A DNA stretch of 64,000 bases, from positions 124,001 to 188,000 of the forward strand of contig JAEWJM010000025.1 in assembly GCA_023386585.1 (NCBI GenBank), written 5' to 3'. The first letter of the stretch is position 1; every line of letters begins with the position of its first letter. Below, one piece after another: positions 43,619-52,097 of this stretch. Both the position numbers and the translations under genes were made by a program. The notes under the pieces were generated by a model. The model saw nothing but the letters and a program-made list of their open reading frames with translations. It did not search any database and was not told the DNA's origin. Source of the DNA: Bacteroidota bacterium. Lineage in GTDB: Bacteria; Bacteroidota; Bacteroidia; Flavobacteriales; Flavobacteriaceae.

Positions 43619-44841
43619 TGCACTTAAATATTCAGAAATGGTTGCGCTTTTCGCTTTGCAACCTGACGCTTGTTGCCCTTGCAGGTCTATTAATGCGCTA
43701 TAAAATCGGATTTGAATTTCCATACTTTGAACAGGAAAACGTCGAGCACGGCCATTCCCATTTTGCTTTTGCCGGCTGGGTTGGCCACACATTAATGGTG
43801 CTGATGGTTTACCTGTTTCGGAATGATGCCACGATCAACCTCAAAAAATACAATACAATTTTTACGTGGAACCTGGTCGCGGCCTACGGAATGCTTCTCT
43901 TTTTCATTATCCAGGGTTACAGGCCGATTTCGATTGTTTTTTCGACACTGTCAATGCTTGTTTCGTTTGTGTTTGCGTATGTGTTTCTGCGCGACCTGAA
44001 ACGGTCCAATGTCGAAAGCCTGATAAAAAGATGGTTTGCCGCCGCGACAATCTTTTCTGTAATATCAACTTTCGGCACGTTGGTTCTGATTTACATGATG
44101 GTCAGCCATAATTTTTCGGATAAGGTTTACCTCGCATCGATTTACTACTACCTGCATTTTCAGTATAATGGCTTGTTCATATTTACCTGCATGGGATTAT
44201 TTTATGCCTATGCCGATTTAAGATTTGAGCAACATCCTGCCTTTCGGCAGACCTTCTGGATCTTTGCCATAAGCTGCGTTCCTGCTTACCTGCTTTCTGT
44301 TCTTTGGTTCGATCTGCCGCTGTGGCTTTACTGGATCGGCGTTTTGGCTGCAATAGCGCAGGTTTTTGCCTGGTGCCGCTTTTTGTTTGTGCTATTAACC
44401 CGCTGCAAGTACAATTTGCCCACAACATCACCGCTTCTGCGAAACCTCCTGGTGTTTATTGGCATGGCGATGACGATCAAGGTGTTCCTTCAACTTGGAT
44501 CGACGGTTCCGCAGATGAGTCATTTGGCATTTGGCTTCCGTCCGATCGTGATTGCTTACCTTCATCTGGTCCTGCTTGCGATCATCAGCTTGTTCCTGCT
44601 TTTTTACATTTTCGCCGAAGGATTGCTGCCAATTTCAAAAACGATCAGCACCGGGCTAACGATTTTTATCATCGGCGTGATTGCCAACGAAGTCGTTCTC
44701 GCCATTCAGGGAATTGCCTCATTGTATTACATCCCCGTTCCGTATGTGAATAAAATGCTATTCGGTGCTGCGATCATCCTCGTTTCCGGTATCGGAACAA
44801 TGGCAATTTATTCTGTAAAAAATCGGAAACTTATGACTTAA
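43618..44841 (+). CDS. Polytopic membrane protein with haem-copper-oxidase-like His pattern, function unknown
   Basis: A 407-residue protein with about 11-12 predicted helices. His-rich segments include EHGHSHFAFAGWVGHTLM (H44, H46, H48, H57), YYYLHFQYNG (H180) and RPIVIAYLHLVLL (H316). These lie in the same order as the ligand helices of CcoN in this window (LHTNAVIFAF, WYGHNAVAF, IAHVHVG). The match is weak and the second ligand helix differs, so I only suggest a distant relative of the oxidase subunit I fold. It is translationally coupled to the CRP-like regulator by a TAATG junction. Confidence 0.6.
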   Translation: MHLNIQKWLRFSLCNLTLVALAGLLMRYKIGFEFPYFEQENVEHGHSHFAFAGWVGHTLMVLMVYLFRNDATINLKKYNTIFTWNLVAAYGMLLFFIIQGYRPISIVFSTLSMLVSFVFAYVFLRDLKRSNVESLIKRWFAAATIFSVISTFGTLVLIYMMVSHNFSDKVYLASIYYYLHFQYNGLFIFTCMGLFYAYADLRFEQHPAFRQTFWIFAISCVPAYLLSVLWFDLPLWLYWIGVLAAIAQVFAWCRFLFVLLTRCKYNLPTTSPLLRNLLVFIGMAMTIKVFLQLGSTVPQMSHLAFGFRPIVIAYLHLVLLAIISLFLLFYIFAEGLLPISKTISTGLTIFIIGVIANEVVLAIQGIASLYYIPVPYVNKMLFGAAIILVSGIGTMAIYSVKNRKLMT

Positions 44842-44900
44842 CGCATAAAAAATATCATGAGTATGTCGGTCATTTGATCTCAATAACCAACATTCAGATC

Positions 44901-45449
44901 ATGAAAACTCCAATCAAAATTTTCGTGGTAGCCGCTTTTGTGGCTGCCTTCGGATGTAAAAAGGAAGACACTGCAGAAGTAACCACAGCAAGTGCGCCGG
45001 TCGAGACCGCAGGCCAGTCTGCAGTAGTTGACGAGACATCCAACCCAAACATTGTGCAGGTTGCCGCATCAAGCAAGGATCACACTACGCTGGTTGCCGC
45101 AGTTAAAGCAGCCTCATTGGTCGACGCATTGTCGAATGCCGGTCCCTTCACCGTATTTGCACCTACCAACGCCGCCTTCGACAAACTGCCCAAAGGTACC
45201 GTCGACGATTTGCTAAAGCCCGAAAACAAGGAAAAACTTGCTGACATCCTGAGTTACCATACTTATGTGGGCGTCTTGAAACCCGAGTACATGCAAGACG
45301 GACAAGAATTCGAGGAAGTGAATGGCAAGAAAATTAAAATCACAAAGCAAGGCGACAAGACTTTTGTCAACGGAACCGAAATTGTGGCTACAATACCGAC
45401 ATCAAACGGCGTTATTCATGTGATCAACGACGTACTCCAACCAAAATAA
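44901..45449 (+). CDS. FAS1 (fasciclin) domain lipoprotein
   Basis: A 182-residue lipoprotein: signal peptide with lipobox AAFGC near residue 19, a short acidic linker rich in Thr and Ala, and one fasciclin domain (residues about 50-180) with the H1/H2 motifs GPFTVFAPTNAAFDKLPKG and TSNGVIHVINDVLQP. FAS1 proteins mediate adhesion or surface interactions. The start is ATG 44901, ahead of a plausible lipoprotein signal. A degenerate FNR-type site lies upstream. A bidirectional terminator follows. Confidence 0.88.
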   Translation: MKTPIKIFVVAAFVAAFGCKKEDTAEVTTASAPVETAGQSAVVDETSNPNIVQVAASSKDHTTLVAAVKAASLVDALSNAGPFTVFAPTNAAFDKLPKGTVDDLLKPENKEKLADILSYHTYVGVLKPEYMQDGQEFEEVNGKKIKITKQGDKTFVNGTEIVATIPTSNGVIHVINDVLQPK

Positions 45450-45478
45450 AGGGTTAATTCAATTATTTTATTTTTGAG

Positions 45479-45503
45479 AAAGCACAGATATTTTCTGTGC
45501 TTT
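45479..45503. terminator. Bidirectional terminator between the FAS1 gene and the nos operon end
   Basis: Perfect 10-bp arms (AAAGCACAGA, 45479-45488, and TCTGTGCTTT, 45494-45503) with a TATTT loop and T-run. The convergent CopD-like gene ends at 45505. Confidence 0.9.
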
Positions 45504-45504
45504 T

Positions 45505-45948
45505 TTATATTCCGCCGTAGCGTACGAATGTTCCCAATATCAGCATCGACACGCCGAGGAGCGTCACCAGCAGAATATGGACGGCCATCAGTTTTAAATT
45601 CTTTTCTGACAATTTCGGGATGACAAACAACTGGGCGTTAATTGCCAGAGCCAATGTCGAAAGCAGCAGTACGAGTTTAGTCGACACTACTTTCTCGATC
45701 GGATCGGAAAATGAAAACCAGTGCGAAACGGGCACGCCGTAATCGTACGCCATCGCAATTCCGGTTGCGACCAACAGCAGTAGCGAAGGCATTCCCAGCG
45801 ACTCGTACCCTTTTTCGAAATTCAGGATGATCTGGACATTCCGCTCGCGCAGCGCTTTCGGAAGATATTTTACCGCTAAAAGCAAATGGCCGCCAACCCA
45901 GACGGAAGCGGCCAAAATATGAATAGCTAACAATAAATGATGGTTCAT
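45505..45948 (-). CDS. CopD-like membrane protein
   Basis: A 147-residue protein with four predicted helices (HHLLLAIHILAASVWVGGHLLLAVKYLP at the N-terminus). The AASVWVGGHLLL motif and the two His are typical of CopD or DUF2269-like families. The family is linked to copper import and haem-containing membrane proteins in some bacteria. It overlaps the truncated haemoglobin gene by 4 bp at the end of the nos operon. Confidence 0.7.
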   Translation of the reverse strand: MNHHLLLAIHILAASVWVGGHLLLAVKYLPKALRERNVQIILNFEKGYESLGMPSLLLLVATGIAMAYDYGVPVSHWFSFSDPIEKVVSTKLVLLLSTLALAINAQLFVIPKLSEKNLKLMAVHILLVTLLGVSMLILGTFVRYGGI

Positions 45949-46319
45949 AATCCTATGGTTTTGTACCGCATCACCTGCGCGATGTTGCTTGCGCGAAGCT
46001 TTATTTCATCGGCTTTCTCGCCTTCGAAAAGTTCATCGACAGTAGCGTTGAAAAGATAATTCCAATGCCTGAAATGCGATGGCTCCATCGTGCTTTTCTC
46101 GTGCAGTTCTTTATGGCGGAGCATCGGATTTCCGCTGTAATTGGCAGTGTGGAAAAGGATGTTCTCCCAGAAATCGTACATTTTTGGAAGGTGCAATTCC
46201 CAATTCACCTGGGCAACATCGTTAAACAAATATCCGATCACATCATCCGATTTCACCTTGTCATAAAAGGAATCGACCAGCAATTCAAGATCTTTTCTTT
46301 CTGTAATATCCGCTTTCAT
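45945..46319 (-). CDS. Group III truncated haemoglobin
   Basis: A 124-residue globin-fold protein. LELLVDSFYDKVKSDDVIGYLF at the N-terminus and the haem-pocket region ENILFHTANYSGNPMLRHKELH (proximal His downstream) match group III truncated haemoglobins. These often handle NO or O2 and fit a denitrification operon. It starts 10 bp after nosY and overlaps the CopD-like gene. Confidence 0.85.
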   Translation of the reverse strand: MKADITERKDLELLVDSFYDKVKSDDVIGYLFNDVAQVNWELHLPKMYDFWENILFHTANYSGNPMLRHKELHEKSTMEPSHFRHWNYLFNATVDELFEGEKADEIKLRASNIAQVMRYKTIGL

Positions 46320-46329
46320 TGTTCTTGTG

Positions 46330-47097
46330 CTATAAATCTTTATTTGTGAATTTTCGAAGTGAAATGTAAAAGGGAACAGCCGTCCACAACAGCAATAGCG
46401 CGAAGGACATGAAAAGCCCGACGGTTGTCCCGAAGAAATCTTTAAAAATTGCGCCGGTGTAGCCCATCATCGCCGAAACGTCAAGGTGAAGCAGAATCTG
46501 GATTCGTGCCAGGTCAATGGGACTGAGCGCTGTTAACGCTACCATAGGTTTTTCAATCGGATAATCGGCGAACTGGAAAAGCAGGAACAACACGATTCCG
46601 TCGAATAAAAGCGCAAAGTACAGCCACGTCATTATGGCGATCCCGATTCCTTTTGCCTTGTCGCGCGTCAGGATCGAACAAAGAAATGCCAGCGCCACAA
46701 ATACCATCGTAATCAGGCATCCGACGAGAATCATCATAAGTCCGATTACGCCTGGCGAATAAACCAAAACCGGAACTCCGGCGCCAATCAAGAACGCAAG
46801 CATCATCGATAACGATACGGCCAGAAACAGGCTTTGCCAGATTTTCCGGCGCTTTACCGGCTGACTCAAAAGCAGTTCGATGAATTCGGAACTGTTATAC
46901 AGGTAAATTGTTGCAAACAAGATCGATACCAGCGGAACCGTGAACAAAATGACGTTAAGAATCGTCAACAGGCCTTTTGCCGTGTTGTCTTCCAACGCAA
47001 AAGCGCTCCACGAAAGAATCGTCAGGATTATGGTGTATGCCAGCACGATCCGGTTCCTGAAAATATCAGAAAAGATGATTTTAATTATTCGGCTCAT
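46330..47097 (-). CDS. nosY: Nitrous oxide reductase maturation permease NosY
   Basis: A 255-residue inner-membrane ABC permease with six helices (for example AYTIILTILSWSAFAL and LLILWTAVPFYISL-type segments). It forms the NosDFY transporter with NosF and is needed for CuZ-site assembly. It overlaps nosF by 17 bp. SEFIELLLSQPVKRRKIW is typical of NosY. Confidence 0.92.
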   Translation of the reverse strand: MSRIIKIIFSDIFRNRIVLAYTIILTILSWSAFALEDNTAKGLLTILNVILFTVPLVSILFATIYLYNSSEFIELLLSQPVKRRKIWQSLFLAVSLSMMLAFLIGAGVPVLVYSPGVIGLMMILVGCLITMVFVALAFLCSILTRDKAKGIGIAIMTWLYFALLFDGIVLFLLFQFADYPIEKPMVALTALSPIDLARIQILLHLDVSAMMGYTGAIFKDFFGTTVGLFMSFALLLLWTAVPFYISLRKFTNKDL

Positions 47098-47803
47098 GCT
47101 GTTTTGATTTTAAGATTTGGGCAATTGCTTTTGAAATTCGCTGCTCGCCGGTCGAATCGAGCAAGCCTTGCACGGTTTTATGGAAATGGATCTCGCCGTC
47201 CTGCATGAAAATTATTTCGGAGATCATATCGTCGAGTTCACTCAGCAAATGCGACGTGATCAGGATTAATTTTCCCTTGTCACGTTCCCGGCTGATCTTT
47301 TCCTTCAGGATTTCAGACGCCAGTGGATCAAGTCCGGCCGTTGGCTCATCAAGAATCAGGATTTGCGGATTGAACAAAAAAGCAAGTGCAGCGCTGACTT
47401 TTTGAGTGGTTCCGCCGGAAAGCGTATTCATTTTTTTGTCGGCGATCGCGTCGAGTTTGAAGCTTTTGATCAGGTCTTCATCCAGGTCATGTTCTTTATT
47501 CCTGATGTGCTTGACCATATCGATAATCTGGCCGATCGTCATATTGTCGGGATAACGCCCAATCTGCGGCATGTAGCCGATGTTTTCGCGATATTGAAAT
47601 TGCTTCAGGATCGATTTTCCGTCGAAGAGAATATTGCCCTTATCGGGTATCACCATTCCGAGAATCGATTTTATCAACGTTGTTTTTCCACAACCATTTG
47701 GTCCGATCAGGGCAATGCACTGGCCTTTTTCAAACGTGACAGAAATATTTTTGAGGATTTCGGCGCGGCCGAACTTCTTATATAAATTAGTAATTGATAT
47801 CAT
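47081..47803 (-). CDS. nosF: Copper ABC-transporter ATP-binding protein NosF
   Basis: A 240-residue ATPase with Walker A GPNGCGKTTLIKSI near residue 34, signature LSGGTTQKVSAALAFL, and Walker B LILDEPTAGLDP near residue 155. It energises NosDFY maturation of N2O reductase. It overlaps nosD by 4 bp. Confidence 0.94.
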   Translation of the reverse strand: MISITNLYKKFGRAEILKNISVTFEKGQCIALIGPNGCGKTTLIKSILGMVIPDKGNILFDGKSILKQFQYRENIGYMPQIGRYPDNMTIGQIIDMVKHIRNKEHDLDEDLIKSFKLDAIADKKMNTLSGGTTQKVSAALAFLFNPQILILDEPTAGLDPLASEILKEKISRERDKGKLILITSHLLSELDDMISEIIFMQDGEIHFHKTVQGLLDSTGEQRISKAIAQILKSKQHEPNN

Positions 47804-49029
47804 AAAGGGAGCGACTTCATCAAAGGGGTTTTGTCAATAAAATTATCGGGCGTAATGCTCGGAAGCACTTTTTCGGATTTGTCGAGCAGCGTAATCATGA
47901 AGCTCCTGAAAAGAAGCATAGCCGATGGCGTATTTTCCGTCAAAACCGCGAAAAGGCTCAGCGGATGGTAAGGAACATCTCCGATGCCGTTCTTATCTAG
48001 GTCATAGCCATCGTATTTATCCCAATAATTTTTGTTGAAAGTATTGAGCACCAAACTTCCATTTGTGCTAATGTCGAATGTGTTTCCCAAAAAATTGTTC
48101 TGCCTGATTTCGTTATCCATGCAGCTCGCCTGAATCTTCATTCCCCAACCGTTGCGCTGGAAAACATTCTTTTCGACCAAAATCCGGCTGGTGCCTTCCA
48201 TGTGGATTCCCGACGTATTGTCGACGAACCGGTTACCGGAAATATGGCTGTCGGATATTTCCTTAAGCAGCAGTCCGTATGTTGCGTCGCCATAATTCTT
48301 CTCGAAAACATTTCCGATCATCGTGACTTTCTTTGTGAACATTACAGCCACTCCGGCGCCATTGTTTCTGAAAGTATTGCCGATATAGGAATCAGCGTTG
48401 GAAAACATAAAATGCAATCCGTAGCGCACATTTCGGGTCGAAAGATTCTTCTTTATGACCGAATTGGTAACAAATTCAAAGTAAATCCCATCGCGATGGC
48501 CGGTGATGGTGTTTCCGACAATCTGGATTTTATCGCTTTTCCAGCAATGAATTCCGTTGCCGATGAGCTGTTCTTCCTTTCCGTAAGCGGTTATTTTGTT
48601 GTTTTGGATCACCGAATTCCTGCAATTTTGAAGGTAGATCCCGAAGAAATTGTTGTCGAGGATATTATTCCGGATGACGACCGAATGCGTATTGTATGCT
48701 TTGATGCCACACGGATCTTCCAACGTGGCATGACCGGAGTTGATGACTTTAAAACCTTCAACTACAATCCCGGCAGCTTTGAGCGAAAGCACCTCAAACC
48801 GCAACTGTCCGTCAAGAACCGGATTTCCGGTTCCCTTAAAAACAATTTTTTTATTGATGGTGATGTTGCCTTCTTTGTAGATTCCGCCTGAAACCAGTAC
48901 GGTGTCGCCTGTTTTGGCGATTGCCAAAGCGGATTTAATCGACTTTATGGGTTTGTTCTTTCCGACTTCAATCACATTTGCGTGGGCAACGAGTGAAACC
49001 GACAAAAACAGCCACAGGAGAATTTTCAT
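47800..49029 (-). CDS. nosD: Periplasmic NosD, nitrous oxide reductase maturation protein
   Basis: A 409-residue protein with a signal peptide (cleavage likely after LVAHA) and a long parallel beta-helix of repeated NxIxxN and NNxxG units (residues about 95-330). NosD is the periplasmic partner of NosFY. It starts 3 bp after the NosL-fusion stop. Confidence 0.94.
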   Translation of the reverse strand: MKILLWLFLSVSLVAHANVIEVGKNKPIKSIKSALAIAKTGDTVLVSGGIYKEGNITINKKIVFKGTGNPVLDGQLRFEVLSLKAAGIVVEGFKVINSGHATLEDPCGIKAYNTHSVVIRNNILDNNFFGIYLQNCRNSVIQNNKITAYGKEEQLIGNGIHCWKSDKIQIVGNTITGHRDGIYFEFVTNSVIKKNLSTRNVRYGLHFMFSNADSYIGNTFRNNGAGVAVMFTKKVTMIGNVFEKNYGDATYGLLLKEISDSHISGNRFVDNTSGIHMEGTSRILVEKNVFQRNGWGMKIQASCMDNEIRQNNFLGNTFDISTNGSLVLNTFNKNYWDKYDGYDLDKNGIGDVPYHPLSLFAVLTENTPSAMLLFRSFMITLLDKSEKVLPSITPDNFIDKTPLMKSLPL

Positions 49030-49032
49030 AGA

Positions 49033-50043
49033 TTATTTTTTCATTATCGCATCCCAGGGAACAATTTCGGCGTGGAATTTCTGCACCATTTGTTCGGCGT
49101 CGGCTTTATTGACCAATGCGATTATTCCGCCATTCATAGGCGAACGGATTTCTCCGCCTTTAACAAATATTACTTTCGATACCGGAATCAGGGCGTTTGC
49201 ATTGATGTAATCGTGCACGTAAAATTCGGCCATTTTAACCGATGGATCTGCATGCGCAAACGAGATCATGCAATGAATATCGTCAAATTTGAAGATACGG
49301 CCTTTTTCCGAAATAGCCTCAGCACAAAATTTTCCATCCGAGATTCCCATCTTGCAGTTGCTGCAGGTGTCTTTATTCAACGTGATCGGTTCGGGTTCTG
49401 CTTTTGAGCATGAGCTGACGAAAACCAGCAGAAGCAACGGCACTACTGCACTTTTCCTTCCAAAATGTCTCAGGACCGGATTTTCGATAACTATTGCAAC
49501 CAATAAAAGGGCAAATCCCGCAATCATCATCCAGCCTCCGATATCGGGAATCGAATAAGCGCCAAAATTAAGCAATTGCTTGTAGCCTAACAAGGGTGGC
49601 TGATAGGCCATTCCGGGCACTTGTATTGCGGCGTTCGGATCGAGGTCATGGCCGTATTGATAATTCCATCGGTAAAAATCAAGTGCCGCGAGAATTCCGA
49701 AAACAATAAACGAAATTACCAGGATACGCAGTGCTTTTGCGTTGGCGAGCAAGCCAGTAAGCAATGCCGCCAATCCAAACGCTATAATGACATACGTTAG
49801 GAAACTGAATTCGACAAAATTCTCGGAGTGGAGCGTTTTCATCCCGATATAGTGGTTCAACCCGTTGATGATATCAACATTACCACCGATTTTTGAAGCG
49901 TAAAGTTGCAGCACGAGTCCTTCAGGATATTGCGGCGCCGCGAGCTCAATACGCCAGATCGGAACAAATGCAGTGATTATAAACAGTACCGACGCCAAAA
50001 CAGCCAGGATTCTTGAAATTCCTGATATAGCTGGGCTTTTCAT
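49033..50043 (-). CDS. nosL: NosB-like membrane domain fused to NosL copper lipoprotein
   Basis: A 336-residue fusion. Residues 1-190 contain about five membrane helices (ILAVLASVLFIITAFVPIW, VIIAFGLAALLTGLLA, LVISFIVFGILAALDFY, IGGWMMIAGFALLLVAIVI) and resemble the transmembrane protein found after clade II nosZ. Residues 195-336 are NosL with a lipobox-like LVFVSSC ending at C212, and the Cu(I)-binding motif CSNCKM at 227-232. In most genomes NosL is a separate lipoprotein. The junction lies inside one uninterrupted frame. A terminator-like hairpin separates it from nosZ. Confidence 0.85.
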   Translation of the reverse strand: MKSPAISGISRILAVLASVLFIITAFVPIWRIELAAPQYPEGLVLQLYASKIGGNVDIINGLNHYIGMKTLHSENFVEFSFLTYVIIAFGLAALLTGLLANAKALRILVISFIVFGILAALDFYRWNYQYGHDLDPNAAIQVPGMAYQPPLLGYKQLLNFGAYSIPDIGGWMMIAGFALLLVAIVIENPVLRHFGRKSAVVPLLLLVFVSSCSKAEPEPITLNKDTCSNCKMGISDGKFCAEAISEKGRIFKFDDIHCMISFAHADPSVKMAEFYVHDYINANALIPVSKVIFVKGGEIRSPMNGGIIALVNKADAEQMVQKFHAEIVPWDAIMKK

Positions 50044-50059
50044 AATATTTTGATTTAAA

Positions 50060-50089
50060 AAGGGAACAAATTTTTATGTTTGTTCCCTT
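50060..50089 (-). terminator. Intra-operon hairpin between nosZ and nosL
   Basis: Perfect 11-bp arms AAGGGAACAAA (50060-50070) and TTTGTTCCCTT (50079-50089). In the direction of transcription the stem is followed by TTTTTAAATC. It may attenuate transcription into the maturation genes. Confidence 0.65.
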
Positions 50090-50109
50090 GTCTTTATTTG
50101 TATTTTAAT

Positions 50110-52086
50110 TTATTGGGCAGGTTGGTTCGTACCCAGGGAGAAGGTTAGGGGAACCGAGCTTCCTGCGGGGGAAACCCTGACATAACCCGACATTTCCTGG
50201 TGCAACGCTGAACAGAAGTCGGTGCAATAGAATGGCCAGATGCCGACTTTCTCAGGAATCCATTTCAACGTAACGGTTTCTCCCGGCATGATCAGCAATT
50301 CAGCGGTAGTCGCGCCTTTCATTGCAAATCCGTGAGGAACGTCCCAGTCTTGTTCAAGGTTTGTCACGTGGAAGTAAACCTCATCGCCCATTTTGATTCC
50401 TTCGATGTTATCAGGAGCAAAGTGCGAACGTATCGAAGTCATGTACACATCAACCCTTTTTCCGTTGCGGACGACTTTGGATTCTTTTTCGCCTTTGGTC
50501 GCAAACGGATGCTGATTGTCGGCTATCTTATAGAACTTCAATTGTCCGTTGTTCCTGATGACATCAGCTGGTGCTGCCTGCGCATAATGCGGCTCACCAA
50601 TGGTTGGGAAGTCCAGTATCAACTGCATCTTGTCGCCGCTGATATCATAAATCTGGGCGCTTTGAGCGAGCTCAGGACCTGTTGGCAGATAACGGTCTTT
50701 TGTAATCTTGTTATATGCGATCAGGTATTTGCCGTATGGATTTCGGCTGTCTCCGCCAGGAATGCAAAGGTGTCCGACAGAATAATACGTCGGGACGCGG
50801 TCAAGGATTTTCAGCGTTTTAATATCCCATTTAACCACTTCCGAAGAAACGAAGAATGTTGTATAGGCATTTCCTCGTCCGTCAAATTCGGTGTGCAACG
50901 GGCCTAATCCGGGTTTTTTGACTTCACCGTGAAGTGCAGCCTCGTATTTTATGACCGGAATTCCTTCGTAATTGCCGTCAAACTGCTTTTGCGCGATCGC
51001 CTTTTGCATTTTGTCGAAGCTAAATACCGGAACCAGCGCAGCAAGCTTTCCGCTGCCAACAATGTATTCACCGGTTGGATCCACATCGCAACCGTGCGGC
51101 GACTTCGGACACGGAATCATGTAGCAGATGTCTTTGAGCTCTTTTGAATCGAGGACCAGTACCTGTTTCCTCATTTCTGATTTTGCGCTCTGCGTTTTTT
51201 CGTCCCATGTGTTGTGCGCATAATTGGCGGGAACGACTTTTCCTTTTCCGGCCTTGACGTATTCTTCGGCTTTTTTCCAGTTAACCGCCATGATGAAATC
51301 CTTATCCTTTTGCGATGCATTTACCTCAAGTAACGTGTTAGCTTGCTCGGTGTTGTAGCACGAGAAGAAGAACCAACCGTGTGATTTTCCTTTACCGGCG
51401 TGGCTTAAGTCAAAGTTTACTCCCGGACACTCGATTTGGAAGGCAATGTCCATTTGGCCTTCAGTACCTACTTTCACAAAACTCAGGTAACCTTTGAAGT
51501 TTTGCTTGTACGTATTGATCGGCACGTCACCATTGGCATTGTCTGAAGGCACGCTGAAGCGCGTTCCGGCAACGACATACTCGGTATTTTGAGTAATGAA
51601 TGGCGACGAGTGATTTCCCGCGCTGTTTGGAAGCTCGATAATCTCCGCCGTTTTGAAGGTCTTCAGGTCAAGCCGTGCGATCCTTGGCGTATTGTTGGCA
51701 TTTGCAAAAAGCCAGCGTCCGTCGATGGTTCCGTCGGTTTGCGACATTTCGGTATGGTGCTGATCATCCCATGGGATGAAACCGTGCGAAGTATTCAACA
51801 TTGGTTTGGTTTCTTCGCTGTAACCGTATCCGCTTTGCGGGTCTGCCGAGAATACCGGGACCACGCGCAACAACCTGCCACTCGGTAGTCCGTAAACACT
51901 GACCTGCCCACTAAATCCACCGGAAACAAAATTATAGAATTCGTCGTATTTGCCCGGCGCTACATAAGCTTTTTGGGCTGCATCACCGCTAACAGCGTCG
52001 GTGGAGTTCTTTGGTTTACAAGATGTAAAAAGTGCACATGCAACTGCAACTGCAAAAGTGAGTTTACTCAAATTAAGGTTCATCAT
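50110..52086 (-). CDS. nosZ: Nitrous oxide reductase, clade II type
   Basis: A 658-residue periplasmic copper enzyme that reduces N2O to N2. The N-terminus is a Sec-type, lipoprotein-like signal (ALFTSC near residue 23) with no twin-Arg motif, as expected for clade II. CuZ-type ligands include DDQHHTEMSQTDG near residue 103 and HGCDVDPTGEY. The C-terminal CuA domain has YFHVTNLEQDWDVPHGF and CTDFCSALHQEM. The operon partner cytochrome c lies 11 bp upstream. An FNR-type site lies before that gene. Confidence 0.97.
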   Translation of the reverse strand: MMNLNLSKLTFAVAVACALFTSCKPKNSTDAVSGDAAQKAYVAPGKYDEFYNFVSGGFSGQVSVYGLPSGRLLRVVPVFSADPQSGYGYSEETKPMLNTSHGFIPWDDQHHTEMSQTDGTIDGRWLFANANNTPRIARLDLKTFKTAEIIELPNSAGNHSSPFITQNTEYVVAGTRFSVPSDNANGDVPINTYKQNFKGYLSFVKVGTEGQMDIAFQIECPGVNFDLSHAGKGKSHGWFFFSCYNTEQANTLLEVNASQKDKDFIMAVNWKKAEEYVKAGKGKVVPANYAHNTWDEKTQSAKSEMRKQVLVLDSKELKDICYMIPCPKSPHGCDVDPTGEYIVGSGKLAALVPVFSFDKMQKAIAQKQFDGNYEGIPVIKYEAALHGEVKKPGLGPLHTEFDGRGNAYTTFFVSSEVVKWDIKTLKILDRVPTYYSVGHLCIPGGDSRNPYGKYLIAYNKITKDRYLPTGPELAQSAQIYDISGDKMQLILDFPTIGEPHYAQAAPADVIRNNGQLKFYKIADNQHPFATKGEKESKVVRNGKRVDVYMTSIRSHFAPDNIEGIKMGDEVYFHVTNLEQDWDVPHGFAMKGATTAELLIMPGETVTLKWIPEKVGIWPFYCTDFCSALHQEMSGYVRVSPAGSSVPLTFSLGTNQPAQ

Positions 52087-52097
52087 TAAGGTATTGG

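Noticed and set aside
43618..44841. Naming the 407-residue membrane protein NnrS or an oxidase subunit
   Set aside because: The His pattern is only partly like oxidase subunit I and I could not find NnrS-type motifs, so the protein is left without a family name.
48202..48891. A 229-residue plus-strand reading frame within nosD
   Set aside because: It lies opposite the repeat-rich beta-helix of nosD, which keeps the antisense frame open; there is no family match or promoter.
50332..50907. A 191-residue plus-strand reading frame within nosZ
   Set aside because: It is the antisense of conserved nosZ coding sequence; the nosZ frame has all copper-site motifs.
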